64,000 nt of DNA from JAJTGZ01 sp964403525 (GTDB taxonomy: Bacteria > Planctomycetota > Phycisphaerae > Phycisphaerales > UBA1924): contig CAYOGE010000009.1 in assembly GCA_964403525.1 (NCBI GenBank), forward strand, positions 1 to 64,000. Reading direction: 5' to 3'. A program made the position numbers and the translations under genes. Within the stretch, counting starts at the first letter, position 1. Each line of letters begins with the position of its first letter. Below, piece by piece: positions 47,966 through 57,805 of this stretch. Under the pieces are notes generated by a model that worked only from the letters and a program-made list of their open reading frames with translations, was not told the DNA's origin and made no database searches.

Positions 47966-48011
47966 CGCACGCCGATTGCCGCAAGGGCCGAGAAGGAAAC
48001 GCCCTCCAGAT

Positions 48012-48023
48012 CCCCCCCCCCCC
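48012..48023 (+). repeat. Poly-C tract of 12
   Basis: Twelve consecutive C in the spacer between two dockerin genes. Confidence 0.9.
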
Positions 48024-48153
48024 ATTCCTTCTTTGCTCGCGCCGATCGCAGAACACTCCAAACCGCCGTGCGTATCGCATGATCGCTCCCACCGATCATG
48101 AACGCCGTGTACCGCCTCAGACAAATCGCCCAGATTACCACAGGAACCGCCCA

Positions 48154-49446
48154 ATGCCCGCGATCACCCGTCCCGCAGTGCTCCTCCTGGCCACGCTGCT
48201 CGCCCAGTCGGCGACGGCTCAGTCAATCGTCTACCTCTCCGCGGGCGCCAATGAGAACGTCGGCCCCGATCTGCTCCGTGTAAGCCGAGACGGCCGCTAC
48301 ACCATCGGGAGTGCGACCGCCGCACTCGGCAGCAACGGGTTCATCTACGACGTCACTACTGGAACAATGACAACCCTCCCCGGCAGCGCGAACACGTACG
48401 GGCTCTGCATCAACGCAAGCGGCTCGGTCATCGGCGGTGACTCCGGCGCCAGCGGCATCAGCCGCAACGGCGCCGCATGGACAGTCTCGGCGGGCACGGT
48501 CTCCCCCGCCGTCACCCTCAGCGACCTGGCCGGCGGCCTCACGCTCGCTCGCGCGCTGGCGACCAACGACACCGGAACACTCTTCGCCGGGTACGGGAGC
48601 GTCAGCGGCGCCATCCAGGCGTGCACCTGGACGTTCAACCCTGCCAGCGGCGTCGCGTCGGCGGCCACCAACATCTCAGGCAACCTCCCCGCCGATGCCA
48701 GCACATCAAAGCGTTCGCGCGTCGTCTCGATGAGCGGCAGCGGCAACGTGATGGCCGGCTACTACAGCCGCGCCTCCGGCAGCGACCGCGCGTTCGTCCG
48801 CATAAGCGGCGGCTACAGCGGGCTCGACGACCCTCAGGGTGACGCCGACACGTCTCAGGCGTTCGGCGTCAGCCGCGACGGATCAACAGTCGTCGGGTTC
48901 AGTGGCTTCGACGCCGTCGCCTGGCGCAACAACGCCGGCACCTATCTGCCGTCCGCGCTGCCCTCGCTCGCCGCGGGCTCGGTCGCCAACGCGGCCAACG
49001 CAGACGGCACGGTCATCGTCGGCGAATCGGGCAGCGCAGTCGTTTGGCGTGCGGGCGGCGCCCAGAGCCTCGCGAGCATCCTGACGAGCGCGGGCGTCAA
49101 CCTCCTCGGGCTCGAGCTCGTCTCCGCCACCGACGTCTCTGACGACGGGCGCACCGTTGTGGGCATCGCACACGACCCCGCGCCCAACGGCCTCGATTAC
49201 GGGTTTGTCGCCACACTTCCGCCCGCCGCGCCCACTTGCCCCGCCGACATCGGCACAACCGGAGGCGTCCCCGGCGGCGACGGCACGCTCGACAACAACG
49301 ACTTCATCGTCTTTATCGACTATTTCTTCAACAGCGACCCTCGCGCCGACCGCGGCACAACCGGCGGCGTCCCGGGCGCTGACGGGCAGTACGACAACAA
49401 CGACTTCATCGTGTTTATCGACCAGTTTTTCGCCGGATGCAACTGA
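48154..49446 (+). CDS. Secreted HAF-repeat-like beta-propeller protein with GC-type dockerin
   Basis: 430 aa. CAGGAA before ATG 48154; signal peptide MPAITRPAVLLLATLLAQSATA. The body has repeated short blades of the HAF type: VSRDGRYTIGSA, INASGSVIGGDSG, VSRDGSTVVGFSG, ANADGTVIVGESG, VSDDGRTVVGIAH. The end is TLDNNDFIVFIDYFF / QYDNNDFIVFIDQFF closing FAGCN. The upstream open frame runs antiphase through the previous gene and is rejected. Function unknown. Confidence 0.88.
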   Translation: MPAITRPAVLLLATLLAQSATAQSIVYLSAGANENVGPDLLRVSRDGRYTIGSATAALGSNGFIYDVTTGTMTTLPGSANTYGLCINASGSVIGGDSGASGISRNGAAWTVSAGTVSPAVTLSDLAGGLTLARALATNDTGTLFAGYGSVSGAIQACTWTFNPASGVASAATNISGNLPADASTSKRSRVVSMSGSGNVMAGYYSRASGSDRAFVRISGGYSGLDDPQGDADTSQAFGVSRDGSTVVGFSGFDAVAWRNNAGTYLPSALPSLAAGSVANAANADGTVIVGESGSAVVWRAGGAQSLASILTSAGVNLLGLELVSATDVSDDGRTVVGIAHDPAPNGLDYGFVATLPPAAPTCPADIGTTGGVPGGDGTLDNNDFIVFIDYFFNSDPRADRGTTGGVPGADGQYDNNDFIVFIDQFFAGCN

Positions 49447-49801
49447 GCCGGGACATAGGTAGCAGCCCATTCCAGTCCACACGGTTGCCCGAGCACAGCG
49501 CAAACCTGCCATTCTCCGCCCCAGCTGCCACACCTGGGCCCGCCTCAATCGGTGCACGCATCGTCCCGGCGTGCGTCTCGATTGCTACCAGGGGGGGGGG
49601 GGGGGGGGGGGGGGCGAATTGAGACGCGTTGAAACCGCAGTTTTGGACGGATCGCTCATCCGCAACAATCAAGGGCGGGGTGTCGTGCACCGTCTTCGCG
49701 GCTAGGGTCACACGTGGTTGACGACGGCCACCGGTGGGGTAGGCTGAATAGTGCTGGCCGGCGTGACCTGCCGGTACGCATGATTCAGAAAGGAGCCTGC
49801 C
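49447..49801. other. Intergenic, 355 bp, with poly-G tract
   Basis: No gene seen. Holds the 24-G tract at 49591-49614 and the ribosome binding site AAAGGAG of the next gene. No clear terminator for the upstream gene. Confidence 0.5.
49591..49614 (+). repeat. Poly-G tract of 24
   Basis: Twenty-four consecutive G, 187 bp upstream of the start of the dockerin gene at 49802. No other tract of this length in the window. Confidence 0.9.
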
Positions 49802-50761
49802 ATGACCCTCACTCGCGCGCTGCCGGCCACACTGGCGATCGTCGTTGCTGCATCAATCACGTTGGCAGATGTGAACAATACAGCACGGGTGACCATCAAC
49901 CCAACCTTTGCACCGATGTCGCCGCCGGTGAACGACATCGTGTCGCACCCAGGGCACTGCACAGCGCACGGCACGGGGTTTGGGGCCGGCAACTCAACGG
50001 GCGTGTCTGACGCCAACGCTGACTACGGCTGGGCGGTGCTTAGCGGCCAGGCGCACGGCTCGCTGAACGCGAGCGCGCAGGGCATCTTCCGAGACTCGAT
50101 CACGATTACGGCGCCAGGGGTGCCGACCGGGACATTGGGCACGATTGTCTTTGCGGTGAACGTCACGGTGACGCTGACGGCAACGACAGGGTCGTCGGCT
50201 TCAACTTGGAGCCTGGCTGGCGACATCGGCGGCGGCGCCACGGACCTGAGCCGTTCTGGGATCATGTACGCACCGTCTGTGCACACGCCGCAGTACGTGG
50301 GCGACGGCGTGGGGACGCACACTGGGGTGGCGAGCTTTCAGTACGGAATGCCCGCACAGTTGATTGTGATCTTGCAGGGAGGCGCGCAGGCGAGCTATGA
50401 CTCTAGCGGCGGGGGGAACAGTTCGTTCACGCGGGTGGTTGCGTCGTGGGCGGGCATGAGCGATGCGAGGGCCAACGGCACGCCGGTGAGCGGGTGGACG
50501 GTGTCGTCGGTGTCAGGCACCAATTGGGGAGGAGCCATCAGCCCGCCGCCGCCTTGCGCGGCGGATCTTGCGGGTCAGGGCGGTGTGCCAGGGGGTGATG
50601 GGGTGCTGGACAACAACGACTTCATCGTGTTCATCGACTACTTCTTCGGCAGTAATCCGCTGGCCGACCTCGGCGCACAGGGCGGCGTGTCGGGGAGCGA
50701 CGGGCAGTACGACAACAACGACTTCATCGTGTTCATTGACCAGTTCTTCGCCGGTTGCTGA
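49802..50761 (+). CDS. Secreted protein with GC-type dockerin
   Basis: 319 aa. AAAGGAG before ATG 49802; signal peptide MTLTRALPATLAIVVAASITLA. Residues ~25-245 form a beta-rich domain (Thr/Gly-rich, strands such as TIVFAVNVTVTLTATTG, YGMPAQLIVILQGGAQ) not recognised. The end is VLDNNDFIVFIDYFF / QYDNNDFIVFIDQFF ending FAGC. Codon use is less C-ending than its neighbours (more GTG, GGG, ACG), which hints at a different history from the four genes before it. Confidence 0.87.
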   Translation: MTLTRALPATLAIVVAASITLADVNNTARVTINPTFAPMSPPVNDIVSHPGHCTAHGTGFGAGNSTGVSDANADYGWAVLSGQAHGSLNASAQGIFRDSITITAPGVPTGTLGTIVFAVNVTVTLTATTGSSASTWSLAGDIGGGATDLSRSGIMYAPSVHTPQYVGDGVGTHTGVASFQYGMPAQLIVILQGGAQASYDSSGGGNSSFTRVVASWAGMSDARANGTPVSGWTVSSVSGTNWGGAISPPPPCAADLAGQGGVPGGDGVLDNNDFIVFIDYFFGSNPLADLGAQGGVSGSDGQYDNNDFIVFIDQFFAGC

Positions 50762-50901
50762 GTTCACACCCCGGCCCTGCGAGCCCCGTGCGGCAACACA
50801 GGCTCGGCCAACCGCCGCCGCGCGCTGTAGACGCGCACGCACCTCCATCCCTCTGCTCCCACACAAGGCTCGCGCCTCCTCCGCGCGTACCCTCACCCGC
50901 A

Positions 50902-52500
50902 ATGCCCAGCCGCCCCCCCGTCTACCTCACCACCCCGATCTACTACGTCAACGACCGCCCCCACATCGGCCACTGCTACACCACGGGCGTCGCCGATGTC
51001 GCCGCGCGCTTCCAGCGCCTGCTGGGCAACGACGTCTACTTCCTCACAGGCACAGACGAGCACGCCGACAAGGTCATCGCCAAGGCCGTCGAAGCGGGCG
51101 TCACCGAGCAGCAGTGGGTCGACCAGTGCGCCGGCGAGTTCATCAAGGCTTTCGAGCTGCTCGGCTACGGCAACGACGTCTTCTACCGCACCAGCGACCC
51201 CAACCACAAGCGCCTCGCCCAGCAATACATCGCCCAGCTCCAGCAGCAGGGCGACATCTACCTCGGTGATTACGTCGGCTGGTACGACGCCAGCCAGGAC
51301 GAGTACCTCACCGAGACCGTCGCCAAAGAGTCCAACTTCAACTCCCCCGTCACCGGTCGCCCCCTCGAGAAGCGCACCGAGAAGAACTACTTTTTCAGGC
51401 TCAGCAAGTACGAGCAGGTCCTCGCCGACTACCTCGCCGCTCACCCCGACTTCATCCTCCCCCACGAGCGCCGCAACGAGGTGCTCGGTCGGCTCAAGGG
51501 CGGCCTGCAAGACGTCCCCGTCTCGCGCGCCATCAAGCCCGGCGAGAGCCTCTGGGGCGTGCTGATGCCCGGCGACGCGGGGCACCGCGTCTACGTCTGG
51601 ATCGAGGCACTCTGCAACTACCTCACCGCCGTCGACAGCGACGACAAGCGCAAGTACTGGCCCCCCGCCTGCCACTTCATGGCCAAGGACATCCTCTGGT
51701 TCCACGCCGTCATCTGGCCCGCGATGCTCATCGCCCTCAAACGCCCGCTCCCCGCGCACGTCTACGCCCACGCCTACTGGGTGCGCGAAGGGCGCAAGAT
51801 GAGCAAGTCGCTCGGCAACTTCGTCGACATCGACGTCATCCGCGCGTACTGCGACAAGTTCGGGCGCGACGCCTTCCGCTACTACCTCGTCACCCAGGGC
51901 CCGCAGAACGCCTCCGACGCCGACTTCGCCCACGCCAAGTTCGTCGAGACCTTCAACGCCGAGCTCGCCAACGGCATCGGCAACGCCACCAGCCGCGTCG
52001 GCAACATGATCGACAAGTACTTCGGCGGCAAGGTCCCAGACGCCAAGGGCGTCACCAAGCTCCGCGACGGCTACGACTGGCCCGCCATCACCGCGCAGGC
52101 CGCCGCCAACGCCACCGCCAAGGCCAACCAGTGGGACCTGGTCGGCGCAACCGCCGAGGCGATCACCCTCGTCCGCGCTGTCGACGGCTACATCAACGCC
52201 ACCGAGCCCTTCAAGCTCGCCAAGAAGCTCGAGGCCGAGCCCGCGCTCAAAGACCATCTCGCCGCCATCCTCTATCACTGCGCCGAGGCGCTCCGCGTCG
52301 CCAGCCTCATCCTCTCACCCACCATGCCCGCCAAGATGGCCCAGCTCTGGCAGACCTGGAGCTGCGCCCCCGCCGCGGGCGTCCCCCTCACGCAGCTCGC
52401 CGACTACCACGGCCCCCACGCCCTCAAGCCCGGCACCCCCCTCACCAAAGGGGAGGTTCTCTTCATGCGCGCCGACCCCGCCGAATCCCCCCCGGCATGA
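50902..52500 (+). CDS. metG: Methionyl-tRNA synthetase
   Basis: 532 aa. Class I synthetase with HIGH at residues 21-24 (RPHIGHCYTTG) and KMSKS near 298-302 (GRKMSKSLGN). The connecting segment is GDYVGWYDASQDEYLTETV without the CxxC zinc knuckles, so it is the short zinc-free MetRS form; the C-terminal tRNA-binding EMAP domain of longer MetRS is absent. ATG at 50902 is the first in-frame start before the conserved TTPIYYVN. Next downstream on the strand is tRNA-Thr. Confidence 0.95.
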   Translation: MPSRPPVYLTTPIYYVNDRPHIGHCYTTGVADVAARFQRLLGNDVYFLTGTDEHADKVIAKAVEAGVTEQQWVDQCAGEFIKAFELLGYGNDVFYRTSDPNHKRLAQQYIAQLQQQGDIYLGDYVGWYDASQDEYLTETVAKESNFNSPVTGRPLEKRTEKNYFFRLSKYEQVLADYLAAHPDFILPHERRNEVLGRLKGGLQDVPVSRAIKPGESLWGVLMPGDAGHRVYVWIEALCNYLTAVDSDDKRKYWPPACHFMAKDILWFHAVIWPAMLIALKRPLPAHVYAHAYWVREGRKMSKSLGNFVDIDVIRAYCDKFGRDAFRYYLVTQGPQNASDADFAHAKFVETFNAELANGIGNATSRVGNMIDKYFGGKVPDAKGVTKLRDGYDWPAITAQAAANATAKANQWDLVGATAEAITLVRAVDGYINATEPFKLAKKLEAEPALKDHLAAILYHCAEALRVASLILSPTMPAKMAQLWQTWSCAPAAGVPLTQLADYHGPHALKPGTPLTKGEVLFMRADPAESPPA

Positions 52501-52509
52501 TGGCCTCCC

Positions 52510-52651
52510 AACCCTCCCCGCTCCCAGCAGGAGGGGTCGCCGGAGACACAGCGACGGAGGGGGGAGGGTTCTTCGGCGGTCGCACAAGAGCCCTCAACGC
52601 ACCCTCCCCGGCCTCAAAGACCCTGCCGACCCTCCCTGGGAACGGGAGGGT
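52510..52651. repeat. Dispersed GC-rich hairpins after metG
   Basis: Two hairpins: arms AACCCTCCCC (52510-52519) / GGGGAGGGTT (52561-52570), and ACCCTCCC (52629-52636) / GGGAGGGT (52644-52651). Same flavour as the clusters at 24364-24470 and 59008-59034. The spacer 52501-52800 holds no gene. Confidence 0.7.
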
Positions 52652-52800
52652 TGAGAGGGGCTGTCGGTTCCGGTTCAGCAATCCGTTGACCCGTAGGGGT
52701 GGCGGGCTATCATCGTCCCCCTTGTCGGGTTCGTCCCGCTTGGGGTCTGTCATCGATTGACCCGGCTCGACGGGCACGCGGCGTCAGAGTTCGACATCAG

Positions 52801-52872
<72 letters not shown>

Positions 52873-53062
52873 CTTCCCTGAAACCCGGGCAAGGGCCCGG
52901 CAGAGCCCGATCGCGGGCAGTATCGGTGCGGGCAGGAGGCCCCGCCGCACGGACGTTCAGGACGGATTCACAAGGCTCCTAAGGGAGCGCCCCGCGAGGG
53001 GTCCTCGGACCGGTTCAGGCAACGACACACGATCTTTCACCCTCGTTTACGGAGCATTCAGC

Positions 53063-54280
<1,218 letters not shown>

Positions 54281-54410
54281 TTGGGTACCCCGGCGGTCCC
54301 CGCTGGGAACCGGTTAGACATCCAGTAAGAACGCCGTTCGGTGGGATGGATGGGCATGAGCCCTGAAGACCGCGTAGAACAGAACGGGCCTTACGATCAC
54401 TGACAATCAT

Positions 54411-54442
54411 CGGCCCGACGGGGGAACCCGTCGGGCCGCTTT
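54411..54442 (+). terminator. Intrinsic terminator after tuf
   Basis: 12-bp perfect stem CGGCCCGACGGG / CCCGTCGGGCCG around a GGAA tetraloop, then CTTTC. Confidence 0.8.
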
Positions 54443-54544
54443 CGCCGAAGGGGACGACGGTTTCAGATCGTCCCGGCAGACAGCAAACCGCGCCCGCAAG
54501 GCCGCATCAATCGCCCCGCCACCGGGGCAACGCAGAGGTGATCT

Positions 54545-54727
54545 ATGGCAAAAGGCAAGTCGCTCGCTCGTGAATACGTCTGGCTCCAGTGCTCAGAGTC
54601 CGGTGATCTCAACTACCGCACCGAGATCAACGTCAAGGGCGGCATCGCCGAGAAGCTCAAGGAGGGGTTCATGAAGTACTCCCCCCGTCTCCGCCGCCAC
54701 ACCCTCCACAAGATCAAGCGCAAGTAA
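54545..54727 (+). CDS. rpmG: 50S ribosomal protein L33
   Basis: 60 aa. L33 pattern LQCSESGDLNYRTEINVKGG...MKYSPRLRRHTLHK. Only one Cys remains of the zinc-binding CxxC pairs, so it is the zinc-independent form. A few residues longer between the strands than E. coli L33. Lies between tuf and tRNA-Trp, its standard position. Confidence 0.93.
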   Translation: MAKGKSLAREYVWLQCSESGDLNYRTEINVKGGIAEKLKEGFMKYSPRLRRHTLHKIKRK

Positions 54728-54734
54728 GAAGGCA

Positions 54735-54810
54735 AGAGGGATCAAGGGACCAAGGCACCGAGAAGAAACCTCTTCTTGATCCCTGGATGCCTCGATCCCT
54801 TGATCCCTTC
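54735..54810. repeat. Imperfect inverted repeat between rpmG and tRNA-Trp
   Basis: Arms 54735-54757 (AGAGGGATCAAGGGACCAAG) and 54788-54810 (TGCCTCGATCCCTTGATCCC) are complementary apart from a few bases. Inside is a perfect AGAAGA/TCTTCT hairpin (54761-54776). May end the tuf-rpmG transcript. The TTGATCCC motif resembles the TGCCTTGA array at 24481. Confidence 0.8.
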
Positions 54811-54816
54811 CTCAGT

Positions 54817-54889
54817 ACGCCGGTAGCTCAACTGGTAGAGCAGCGGATTCCAAATCCGCAGGTTGCGGGTTCAAGTCCCTCCCGGCGTG
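54817..54889 (+). tRNA. tRNA-Trp (anticodon CCA)
   Basis: 73-nt cloverleaf: acceptor ACGCCGG/CCGGCGT with discriminator G, D arm GCTC-AACTGGTA-GAGC, anticodon stem GCGGA/TCCGC with loop TTCCAAA (CCA), T arm GCGGG-TTCAAGT-CCCTC with one C.T mismatch. Just upstream of secE. Confidence 0.95.
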
Positions 54890-54970
54890 TTCTCTCCCGT
54901 CCCTACTCGCTCGGCCCATCGCCCGCGGCCCGTGCCGCGACGCCCGGCCGAAACGGAAGCACCCCCACTC

Positions 54971-55678
54971 ATGAATCTGGGCATCTACAAGCCGGGACAG
55001 GGCCACTGGGTCCGCGTGATGACGGCCGTTCTGGCGGCACTGGTCACCGTCACCTTCGCGCTCTGGATGTACGGCCAGATGGAGGTCCTCGCCGACCGCC
55101 TCCCCAAGGCCGCCTACCGCATCGGCTTCGAGTCCGAGCACCCCGGCGCCTTCGCCGTCGGTGACGCGGTCGAGCTCACCACCCGGCCAGACAGCAACGG
55201 CGTCGCCGCGCCCGTCGGCACCGCCACCGTCAGCTTCATCGACCCCGGCGAAAAGAAACTGATCACCGTCTCCAACTTCCAGCCCACGTCGCCCGCGGGC
55301 AAGCTGCAGCTGCAGGCCAACTCCGCCGGGCTCATCCGAAAGACCGTCGAGGGCGCCAAGCCCATCAACATCGCCAAGAGCGGCGGCGTCGTCGGCGTTG
55401 CCCCGGTCGATCCCACGCTGCTGGCCGGCGGCGTCGCCACCGCGGTGGTCATCCTGGGGGCCCTCCTCAGCTACTGGTTCGTCGGGCTCCGCCCGCGCAC
55501 CGTCGAGTTCCTCATCGCCACCGACTTTGAGATGAAGAAGGTCAACTGGTCCACGCCGCGCGAGATCATGGGGCACACCTGGGTCGTCATCGGTGCCTGC
55601 TTCTTCCTCGCCGGCATCCTCTTCGTCGTTGACATCGGCCTGAAGAACGGCTTCTCCTTCATCCACCTGCTCCCTTAG
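54971..55678 (+). CDS. secE: Preprotein translocase subunit SecE, enlarged
   Basis: 235 aa. The C-terminal SecE domain is clear: FEMKKVNWSTPREIMGHTWVVIGACFFLAGILFVVDIGLK. Before it lie a first membrane helix (VRVMTAVLAALVTVTFALWMYGQM), a ~100-residue extracytoplasmic beta domain (SEHPGAFAVGDAVELTTRP...GEKKLITVSNFQP) and a second helix (LLAGGVATAVVILGALLSYWFV). Typical SecE is 60-130 aa with one or three helices and no such insertion. Position between tRNA-Trp and nusG supports the assignment. Confidence 0.92.
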   Translation: MNLGIYKPGQGHWVRVMTAVLAALVTVTFALWMYGQMEVLADRLPKAAYRIGFESEHPGAFAVGDAVELTTRPDSNGVAAPVGTATVSFIDPGEKKLITVSNFQPTSPAGKLQLQANSAGLIRKTVEGAKPINIAKSGGVVGVAPVDPTLLAGGVATAVVILGALLSYWFVGLRPRTVEFLIATDFEMKKVNWSTPREIMGHTWVVIGACFFLAGILFVVDIGLKNGFSFIHLLP

Positions 55679-55691
55679 TAAGAGAACCACC

Positions 55692-56426
55692 ATGAGCCAG
55701 GACAACGCCTCCTCGCCGACCACAGACGCGAAGCCCTCAACCTCGCTCCCGCCCGCACGCGCCGCCGAGCCGCTCCCCGCGCCCGCCCCGGGCGCTGCGC
55801 CCACGCCGCAGCAGCTCTCCGAGGTCCAGAAAAACTCCGTCATCCTCCCCGGCGAGCCCATGACCCGCGAGGGGATGAACTGGTTCGTCCTCCGCGTCGC
55901 ATCCAACAAAGAGTCGAGCGTCCAGCAGACCCTCCTCCGCAAGGTGCAGATCGAGCACATGAGCCACATGGTCGGGCGCATCCTCGTCCCCACCGAGAAG
56001 ACCAAGACCGTCAAGAACGGCAAGACCAAGATCACCGAGGCCAAGCTCTACCCCGGCTACTGCTTCGTCGAGATGAAGCTCGAAGACGACGGCCGCATCC
56101 CGCAGGACGTCTTCTTCCTCATCAAAGAGACCACCGGCGTCGGTGACTTCGTCGGCACCAAGGGCCGCCCCACGCCCATGAAGGGCCACGAGATCGAGAA
56201 GATGCAGGCCGCTTCGATGCGCGTCGAAGACCAGCCCCAGATCAAGATGGTCTTCAGCAAGGGCGAGCCCGTCTCCATCAAGGAAGGCCCCTTCCAGGGC
56301 TTCGAGGGCACCGTCGACGAGCTCATCCCCGAGAAGGGCCTCGTCCGCGTCCTGGTCACCATCTTCGGCCGCCAGGCCCCCGTCGAGCTCGAAGAGTGGC
56401 AGATCACCAAGGTCGATCAGAAGTAA
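55692..56426 (+). CDS. nusG: Transcription termination/antitermination protein NusG
   Basis: 244 aa. NGN domain (MNWFVLRVASNKESSVQQTLLRK, LYPGYCFVEMKL) and a C-terminal KOW domain (FSKGEPVSIKEGPFQGFEGTVDELIPEKGLVRVLVTIFGRQAPVELEEWQI). A ~55-residue Ala/Pro-rich N-terminal extension precedes the NGN domain. Starts 13 bp after secE, so co-transcribed. Followed by a terminator, not by rplK. Confidence 0.96.
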   Translation: MSQDNASSPTTDAKPSTSLPPARAAEPLPAPAPGAAPTPQQLSEVQKNSVILPGEPMTREGMNWFVLRVASNKESSVQQTLLRKVQIEHMSHMVGRILVPTEKTKTVKNGKTKITEAKLYPGYCFVEMKLEDDGRIPQDVFFLIKETTGVGDFVGTKGRPTPMKGHEIEKMQAASMRVEDQPQIKMVFSKGEPVSIKEGPFQGFEGTVDELIPEKGLVRVLVTIFGRQAPVELEEWQITKVDQK

Positions 56427-56461
56427 GAAGACGCCAGACAGGGCAGGACTAAAAGACCGCA

Positions 56462-56488
56462 AAGGGCGCCGCGAGGCGCCCTTCTTCA
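56462..56488 (+). terminator. Intrinsic terminator after nusG
   Basis: 9-bp perfect stem AAGGGCGCC / GGCGCCCTT around GCGA, then CTTCATT. Confidence 0.85.
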
Positions 56489-56592
56489 TTCCACCGCGCC
56501 CCGATCACACCTGTGGTCGCCGTGCTCTTTGCGCACTTCGTGTTCCCTCTGCTCTTGCCCAGTTGCGTTCCCACCCGGAGATACGCTTCGCG

Positions 56593-57615
56593 ATGCGCAC
56601 CGCCACCCTGCTCCTCGCGCTGCTCACCGCCATCCTCCCCGCCTGCACGCGCAAGCCGCAGCCGCACATCGTGCTCTACTCGTCGGTCGATGCCGGCGTC
56701 ATCGAGCCGATCCTCGACGGCTACACCAGGCGCACCGGCGTGCGCATCGACCTGGTGACCGACACCGAGGCGACCAAAACCACCGGGCTCGTGCAGCGCC
56801 TCATCACCGAGCAGCCCAACCCCCGCGCCGACGTCTGGTGGTCGGGCGAGACCGTCGGCACCGTGCAGCTCGCCCGCGCCGGCGCTCTGCAGCCCTACAC
56901 ATCGCTCGCCGCCGAGGCCACCGCCCGCGCATCGGCACTCCCCGCGTGGCCCGTCCGCGACGCGCGCGGCCTCTGGTACGGCCTCGCCCTGCGCCCGCGC
57001 ATCATCGTCTACCACACCGGCGTCTACCCGGCGCCCGACGCCGCCCCGCGCTCGATCGCCGCCCTCGCCCGCTCGGCCAAGCCCGTCGCCATCGCCAAAC
57101 CCGCCTTCGGCACAGCGCGCGGGCACCTGGCCGCGCTCTACCTGCACCTGGGGCGCGACGCATTCACCGAGCTGATGTCGAGCGTGCGCTGGCGCACCTA
57201 CGACGGCAACGCCGCCGTCGTGCGCGCTGTCGCCTCCGGCGAGTGCGACGCCGGGCTCACCGACTACGACGACTACCACGCCGGGCTCGCCAACAACTGG
57301 CCGCTGGGGTGCTCGTTCATCGGCTTCACGCCAGACGCCGCCCAGCAGATCATCGCCACACCCGGCACGGTGGCACTCGTCGCCGGCGCGCCTCACCCGG
57401 AGCTCGCCCGCGCGTTCATCGACGAGGTCCTCACCGTCGCCACCGAGCAGACCCTCGCCGCAGGCGACTGGTGCGCCATGCCCGTGCTCGGCAGCGTGCA
57501 GACACCCGGCGACCGCTACAAAGGCCTCACGCCCGCCGCCATCGATTGGGAGAAAGCCGCCGACTTCCTCGAGCAGACCGCCGACGCGTGGGCCGAAGCC
57601 CTGAAGAAGAACTAG
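56593..57615 (+). CDS. Solute-binding lipoprotein, iron(III)-type (orphan)
   Basis: 340 aa. Lipoprotein signal with lipobox LPAC (MRTATLLLALLTAILPAC). Ferric-binding-protein fold: HIVLYSSVDAGVIEPILDGYTRRTGVRIDLVTDTEATKTTGL, ADVWWSGETVGTVQLARAG and YDGNAAVVRAVASGECDAGLTDYDDYHAG. It resembles AfuA/FbpA-type binding proteins for iron or other oxyanion-complexed metals. No permease or ATPase is adjacent, so its ABC transporter is elsewhere. Start ATG 56593 with GGAG upstream. Confidence 0.85.
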   Translation: MRTATLLLALLTAILPACTRKPQPHIVLYSSVDAGVIEPILDGYTRRTGVRIDLVTDTEATKTTGLVQRLITEQPNPRADVWWSGETVGTVQLARAGALQPYTSLAAEATARASALPAWPVRDARGLWYGLALRPRIIVYHTGVYPAPDAAPRSIAALARSAKPVAIAKPAFGTARGHLAALYLHLGRDAFTELMSSVRWRTYDGNAAVVRAVASGECDAGLTDYDDYHAGLANNWPLGCSFIGFTPDAAQQIIATPGTVALVAGAPHPELARAFIDEVLTVATEQTLAAGDWCAMPVLGSVQTPGDRYKGLTPAAIDWEKAADFLEQTADAWAEALKKN

Positions 57616-57645
57616 CCGCGAAGAACCTGCCGCAGAAAACAGCAG

Positions 57646-57726
57646 CCTCGGAATGACACGGATGCTCACGGATCAAGAAGGATGGATGCTCCGCCGCTGA
57701 TCCGTGTCGTCGGTGTCCATCCGAGG
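57646..57726. repeat. Long imperfect inverted repeat
   Basis: Arms of about 29 bases (57646-57675, CCTCGGAATGACACGGATGC and on; 57698-57726) are complementary with several mismatches. Lies in the spacer before the amidohydrolase gene. ACACGGAT-type repeats are common in intergenic DNA of this group of bacteria, from memory. Confidence 0.6.
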
Positions 57727-57805
57727 CTGATCCTGCATGCTCTTCTCTGTGCCCCGGTGTCTCTGCGGTGAAAACGCCCTCCGCCCCCGTCGCTAAACTA
57801 CCCCC

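Noticed and set aside
50893..52278. 461-codon minus frame
   Set aside because: Antisense to metG, composition Val/Gly/Asp/Glu-rich with no motif.
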